A stretch of 34,273 bases of DNA, from contig CAZSNT010000115.1 in NCBI GenBank assembly GCA_964607765.1, forward strand, positions 1 through 34,273, written 5' to 3'. Under the pieces are notes generated by a model. It was not told the DNA's origin, searched no databases, and worked only from the letters and a program-made list of their open reading frames with translations. A program made the translations under genes and the position numbers. Origin of the DNA: CAZSNT01 sp964607765 (GTDB lineage Bacteria; Verrucomicrobiota; Lentisphaeria; Oligosphaerales; JABHEG01). Positions 31,054 to 34,273 of this stretch are shown one piece after another. Positions within the stretch are counted from its first letter, which is position 1. Every line of letters starts with the position of its first letter.

Positions 31054-33084
31054 GTGACACGATCAGGAGAGAGCTCGTTGGGTAGAAGTCTTGGCAGTTT
31101 GGGGGACTTTTTTCCGGATACCGACATCCGCTGTCGCATCCGTGGCTGCAACAACGTGTGGCAGTTCTCCGGCGAGGACGCGCTGCACAGCGTTGCCCAG
31201 GGCAAGTCTGCCCGGCCCGACCGGATGTGCGACGACTGCTTCCGCAAGTTCGTGGACACGAAGGACAAACAGGTCCCCTGCTCCACAGCGGAATGCGACG
31301 GAACGTGGACGTGGGATCGGTTCCGCCAGCTCGAGTCCCAACTGCAGGGGCACAAGACGCCGCCGCGTGGCTTCTGCAACGCCTGCAGGGACCGCGTTCG
31401 GCAAATGGAAGACAAACCGTTCCCCTGCCGCATGAGAGGCTGCACGCGGACGTGGGTCTGGCCGGTCAAAGCGCAACTCCTCAATCCGGAAGGCCAGCCC
31501 AAGCCGCGACTCTGCGACACCTGCTTCCGCACACTCAACTCACTGCAGGACAAACCTGTCCCCTGCCGCATGAAACACTGCGAGAAGAAGTGGCGTTGGA
31601 ACCGCTACCAGCAATTGGAACACATGCTGACCGGCAAGGAACTGGAATCGCCGCCCCGGCGCATGTGCCCCGATTGCTACAGCGCGTTCCAGGACCTGAA
31701 AGACATCGAGCTGCCCTGCAAGATGGATGACTGCAGCCGAACGTGGCGTTACACGCGCTACGAACAGCTCGAACATCAATTGTCAGCCGAGCCGGACACC
31801 AAGCCGGACACACCTTCGAAAATGTGTCAGAAATGCTACGGGTTCTTCCTCCAGGCAAGGGACCGCAGCGTCCCCTGTAAGAACCGCGGCTGCCAGGGCC
31901 GCTGGCTCCTCACGCGAGGCATGCAGCTGACGCGCAAGCTCAAAGGCGAAAGCGCCCCGGTCGACCGGCTCTGTGAAGAGTGCGAGAAGAAGATCGAGGC
32001 CGCCACGCCGCGGGATGTGGAGTGCATGGTCCCAGGCTGCAGCAAGACGTGGCCGTACAGTCCCGAAGAACAGGTCCGAGACGCCTGCCAGCGCAAATCG
32101 GAGCCCGCTGCCCGACGCTGCAGCGACTGCGATGGGTTCCTGGCCACGCACGAGCCGCAGACACTGCAGTGCACGCACTGCGAGAAGGAAATCCGCTGGT
32201 CGGCATACGAGCAGCTGCTCTGTCAGCTGGGCACATTCGTCAAGCCGGAACGCTGCACCGACTGTACGGAACAGGAGTTGAGCTTGGGCAAGCCCGCCGA
32301 GCCGACGCGCAGGCCGCATCACCTGGTGATCCGCGTCCCTGCCACGGGCCCCTGGCAGAAAGACGACCGCATTCGCGCCTGGCCGCCGCATTTGACCTAT
32401 GACGTCGTCGCGGACGCGGAGCAGGCAGACCTGCGCATTGTGACGCTCGGCGACGACCTGACGTTCTGTTCCGAAACGCGCGAGGAGTCGTGGCCGTACC
32501 TCATGGAGCAGGCCTTGAATCAGAAGCTGGAGGGCCGCGCCAAAGCAGTGGTGATTAACGCCGGAATCCGCGGCAGTACCAGCCAGCAGGCCCTGTTGCG
32601 CTTCGCACGCGATGTGGCTCCGTTCAAGCCGCACTTGGTCATCGTCTCGTTCGTGTTCGCCGACTCACTTCTGCGCCTGGATCGACACGGCAGGAACTGG
32701 CACACCAACACTGACCAGGACCGACTGCCGATGGCGGTCGAGTCCCTGTTCAAACGACTTACGTCACGGCCCGGACAGACGCTGTTCTGGACCACGAACC
32801 CGAGCTTCCCCCAAGACCGCATCGGGGCGAACCCGTCCGCTGAGCAGCAAGCTTGGGCGCGGGCGCAGAAAGCGCAGCGGGACCGCTGCCTGCGGCAGAC
32901 CCGACACTTCTGCACCGTCTACGACGTGCCGATCCTGGATCTGTTCTCGCGGTTCGAGGTCAACGGCACACGCAGCGCCAAAAAGTGGATGGCGGATTGG
33001 TACAACCTCAATGCCAGCGGCGTACAGAATGTCGCAACCTGGTTCGTAGAGCACATCGTGAGCACCGGATTGCTGCCTGTCTGA
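31054..33084 (+). CDS. Eight zinc-ribbon-like repeats fused to a pseudo-SGNH domain
   Basis: A 676-residue protein. Residues 27-404 are eight repeats of ~50 residues, each with Cys-x4-Cys (Cys-x2-Cys in the last), a Trp-x-(W/Y/F) pair, a helical QLE-like segment and a Cys-x2-Cys; pairs are at 27/32 and 59/62 through 373/376 and 401/404, so each may bind one zinc. Residues ~455-676 follow the SGNH/GDSL layout but GDSL reads GDDLTF (Asp468), the NAGIRGSTSQQ block is kept, the GxND block reads FADS, and the final DxxH reads DWYN, so it is probably inactive. No signal peptide is evident. Start: a TTG at 31078 has AGGAGA seven bases before it and may be preferred to the GTG used here. Divergent from gspE. 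Function unknown. Confidence 0.88.
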   Translation: MTRSGESSLGRSLGSLGDFFPDTDIRCRIRGCNNVWQFSGEDALHSVAQGKSARPDRMCDDCFRKFVDTKDKQVPCSTAECDGTWTWDRFRQLESQLQGHKTPPRGFCNACRDRVRQMEDKPFPCRMRGCTRTWVWPVKAQLLNPEGQPKPRLCDTCFRTLNSLQDKPVPCRMKHCEKKWRWNRYQQLEHMLTGKELESPPRRMCPDCYSAFQDLKDIELPCKMDDCSRTWRYTRYEQLEHQLSAEPDTKPDTPSKMCQKCYGFFLQARDRSVPCKNRGCQGRWLLTRGMQLTRKLKGESAPVDRLCEECEKKIEAATPRDVECMVPGCSKTWPYSPEEQVRDACQRKSEPAARRCSDCDGFLATHEPQTLQCTHCEKEIRWSAYEQLLCQLGTFVKPERCTDCTEQELSLGKPAEPTRRPHHLVIRVPATGPWQKDDRIRAWPPHLTYDVVADAEQADLRIVTLGDDLTFCSETREESWPYLMEQALNQKLEGRAKAVVINAGIRGSTSQQALLRFARDVAPFKPHLVIVSFVFADSLLRLDRHGRNWHTNTDQDRLPMAVESLFKRLTSRPGQTLFWTTNPSFPQDRIGANPSAEQQAWARAQKAQRDRCLRQTRHFCTVYDVPILDLFSRFEVNGTRSAKKWMADWYNLNASGVQNVATWFVEHIVSTGLLPV

Positions 33085-33148
33085 GGCGGGGCGCCGCGAC
33101 AATTGCGGAAGCGCTCGACAAAGGCGCAAAAGAGCCCCCCTTCCCAGT

Positions 33149-33178
33149 TTGCATCGCTGCGTTTGTTCACTATATATA
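33149..33178 (+). promoter_or_regulatory. Sigma-70-type promoter candidate for pal
   Basis: TTGCAT (33149-33154) and TATATA (33173-33178) are 18 nt apart in an AT-rich island unlike its surroundings, about 80 bases before the pal ATG. A 16-nt spacing to an overlapping TATATA (33171) is also possible. Confidence 0.45.
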
Positions 33179-33192
33179 CTTGACTCGGTAAT

Positions 33193-33208
33193 CTTGCCGT
33201 CCAGCAGG
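33193..33208. repeat. Degenerate copy of the 16-bp palindrome
   Basis: CTTGCCG-TC-CAGCAGG differs from CCTGCTG-TC-CAGCAGG at two positions and is followed by GAT as in the intact copy at 27770. It would lie in the 5' untranslated region of pal. Confidence 0.5.
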
Positions 33209-33258
33209 ATGGTTTCGGAACAATATCAGAACGTTTGACAATCGGGAGGGAACCACGG

Positions 33259-33849
33259 ATGACCCAAATGCTCAACTGCCGCACGGCGCTCGCAATCGGA
33301 TGTATACTGGCCACTGTGTGCGGCTGTCAGCGGACACCGAGACTTATCCTCGATCGCAGCCCGCAACTGCCGCAACCCAGACCGGACCCGACCCACAAGT
33401 TCCGAACGGTTGAGCCTGAAGACCTGGGTGAGAAAGTCTGGGTCGACCTGCACCAGGATCTGGGAACGCCCGGTGGCAGGATTGTGCCCACCGCAGAGAG
33501 CAAGCGCTGGAGCAGCGTGAAGGTATACTTCGCTTACGACAGCGCCGCAATCGGACCGGCGGAGCGCCCGAAACTGGAGAAGCTGAGTCAGCACCTGATG
33601 CAGCACCCCAGCTACAGCGTTGTCGTCGAGGGGCACTGCGACGAGCGCGGCAGCGACGAGTACAACAGAGCACTGGGCGAAACCCGAGCCCTGTCGGTGC
33701 GGGATTACCTGATCACGCTGGGCATCAACGGCAACCGAATCGAGACGGTCAGCTACGGTGAGGATCGCCCGGCCGTGGGCACGGCTAACTCGGAGTCCGA
33801 ACACCGCGAGAACCGGCGCGCCGAATTCGTGATCGGGATCCGCCAGTAA
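33259..33849 (+). CDS. pal: Peptidoglycan-associated lipoprotein Pal
   Basis: A 196-residue OmpA-family lipoprotein that ties the outer membrane to peptidoglycan as part of the Tol-Pal system. A signal peptide ends in VCGC, with Cys23 as the likely lipidated residue. The OmpA-like domain reads VYFAYDSAAIGPAERPKLEK, VVVEGHCDERGSDEYNRALGE, RALSVRDYLITLGI and the final HRENRRAEFVI, with the peptidoglycan-binding Asp and Arg in place. The ATG at 33259 follows GGGAGGG at eight bases. No tol genes are in the window. Confidence 0.95.
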   Translation: MTQMLNCRTALAIGCILATVCGCQRTPRLILDRSPQLPQPRPDPTHKFRTVEPEDLGEKVWVDLHQDLGTPGGRIVPTAESKRWSSVKVYFAYDSAAIGPAERPKLEKLSQHLMQHPSYSVVVEGHCDERGSDEYNRALGETRALSVRDYLITLGINGNRIETVSYGEDRPAVGTANSESEHRENRRAEFVIGIRQ

Positions 33850-33864
33850 CGGGGAGCCGTACCG

Positions 33865-34263
33865 TTGGAGATGATAGACGTCTGTGCAGCGGCCATCCGC
33901 AAGGGTGACCGCTTTTTGCTGGCAACACGCCCCGACGGCTCGCACATGGCCGGGAAATGGGAGTTCCCGGGCGGCAAGGTGCGCCCGCACGAACCCCCCT
34001 TCACCTGCATCTCACGGGAAATCCACGAAGAGCTGAACCTGGAAGTCACCGCTCTGACCGAGCTCGCCACGGTCGTGCACCATGACCACGTCAAGGCCGT
34101 GCGGCTGCACTTCATAGCGTGCGAGTTGGCAGAGGAACACGTCCTGATCTGTCACGAGGGACAGCAGGCCCACTGGTTCACCGTTGCCGAAGCCCTGGAT
34201 CGGGATCTGGCGCCCGGAGACCGGCAGTTTATCGAGGATCACCTTGTGCCTCGTCTGGTCTGA
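33865..34263 (+). CDS. NUDIX hydrolase, MutT-like
   Basis: A 132-residue NUDIX pyrophosphohydrolase. The Nudix box is complete (G-x5-E-x7-REIHEEL), preceded by GKWEFPGGKV, which is characteristic of MutT/8-oxo-dGTP-diphosphatase-like proteins; Trp in HWFTVAEAL near the end also fits. It may clean oxidised nucleotides but substrate specificity cannot be read. The TTG at 33865 is chosen because GGGGAG lies eight bases before it; an ATG two codons on would be 14 bases from it. It begins 15 bases after pal and the stop lies ten bases before the window end. Confidence 0.93.
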   Translation: MEMIDVCAAAIRKGDRFLLATRPDGSHMAGKWEFPGGKVRPHEPPFTCISREIHEELNLEVTALTELATVVHHDHVKAVRLHFIACELAEEHVLICHEGQQAHWFTVAEALDRDLAPGDRQFIEDHLVPRLV

Positions 34264-34273
34264 TCTCGTTCAC

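Noticed and set aside
30843..31571. Minus-strand reading frame spanning the gap upstream of gspE
   Set aside because: It runs opposite the zinc-ribbon repeats and across the -24/-12 promoter; its composition is that of an antisense shadow.

Overview
The window is high-GC bacterial chromosome, with short intergenic gaps and many 1-11 nt gene overlaps. The envelope genes (Pal, lipoproteins, a type II secretion system) indicate a diderm. The mix of stand-alone RAM-domain protein, UbiB-like kinase, SGNH hydrolases, pseudopilins without Gly at -1 and short-period intergenic repeats suggests the PVC group, perhaps Kiritimatiellota. That placement is inference; no rRNA or marker phylogeny is available here.

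Layout. (1) 76-4832 is housekeeping: ilvD (+), converging across a large nested inverted repeat on a minus-strand unit cysS - RAM-domain protein - era. A 20-unit heptamer array lies between cysS and the RAM gene. (2) 5089-9593 is a tight plus-strand run: a protein resembling PD-(D/E)xK nucleases, a UbiB/AarF kinase, an SGNH hydrolase and a NagD-type HAD phosphatase. (3) 9727-14583 is a two-gene cassette present twice in tandem. Each copy encodes a ~650-aa membrane protein (PqqD-like N-terminus, M50-like membrane core without HExxH, two cyclic-nucleotide-binding domains) and a small anchored protein that resembles the C-terminal half of GspG. (4) 30772-14580 (minus strand) is one long operon: gspE-F-G-H-I-J-K-L-M-C, a secretin spread over three genes, a sensor kinase, a sigma-54-dependent response regulator and a thioredoxin-like lipoprotein. 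(5) 31054-33084 (+) encodes eight zinc-ribbon-like repeats fused to an SGNH-type domain that lacks its catalytic residues. (6) pal and a MutT-type NUDIX gene close the window.

How it works together. GspE/F/L/M/C would form the inner-membrane platform, GspG-K the pseudopilus, and the three secretin pieces the outer-membrane channel. The two secretin junctions fall inside N-domains, so half a domain ends one protein and the other half begins the next; each piece has its own export signal. A near-consensus -24/-12 promoter lies upstream of gspE and the matching class of activator is the penultimate gene of the same operon, which suggests positive feedback. Prepilin peptidase and RpoN are not in the window.

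The strongest candidates for something undescribed are the three-piece secretin with split N-domains, the duplicated PqqD/pseudo-M50/cNMP plus GspG-like cassette, and the zinc-ribbon/pseudo-SGNH protein. A family of related heptamer arrays, some joined to a conserved 16-bp palindrome, sits in the operon's gaps and runs into gspI and gspK.
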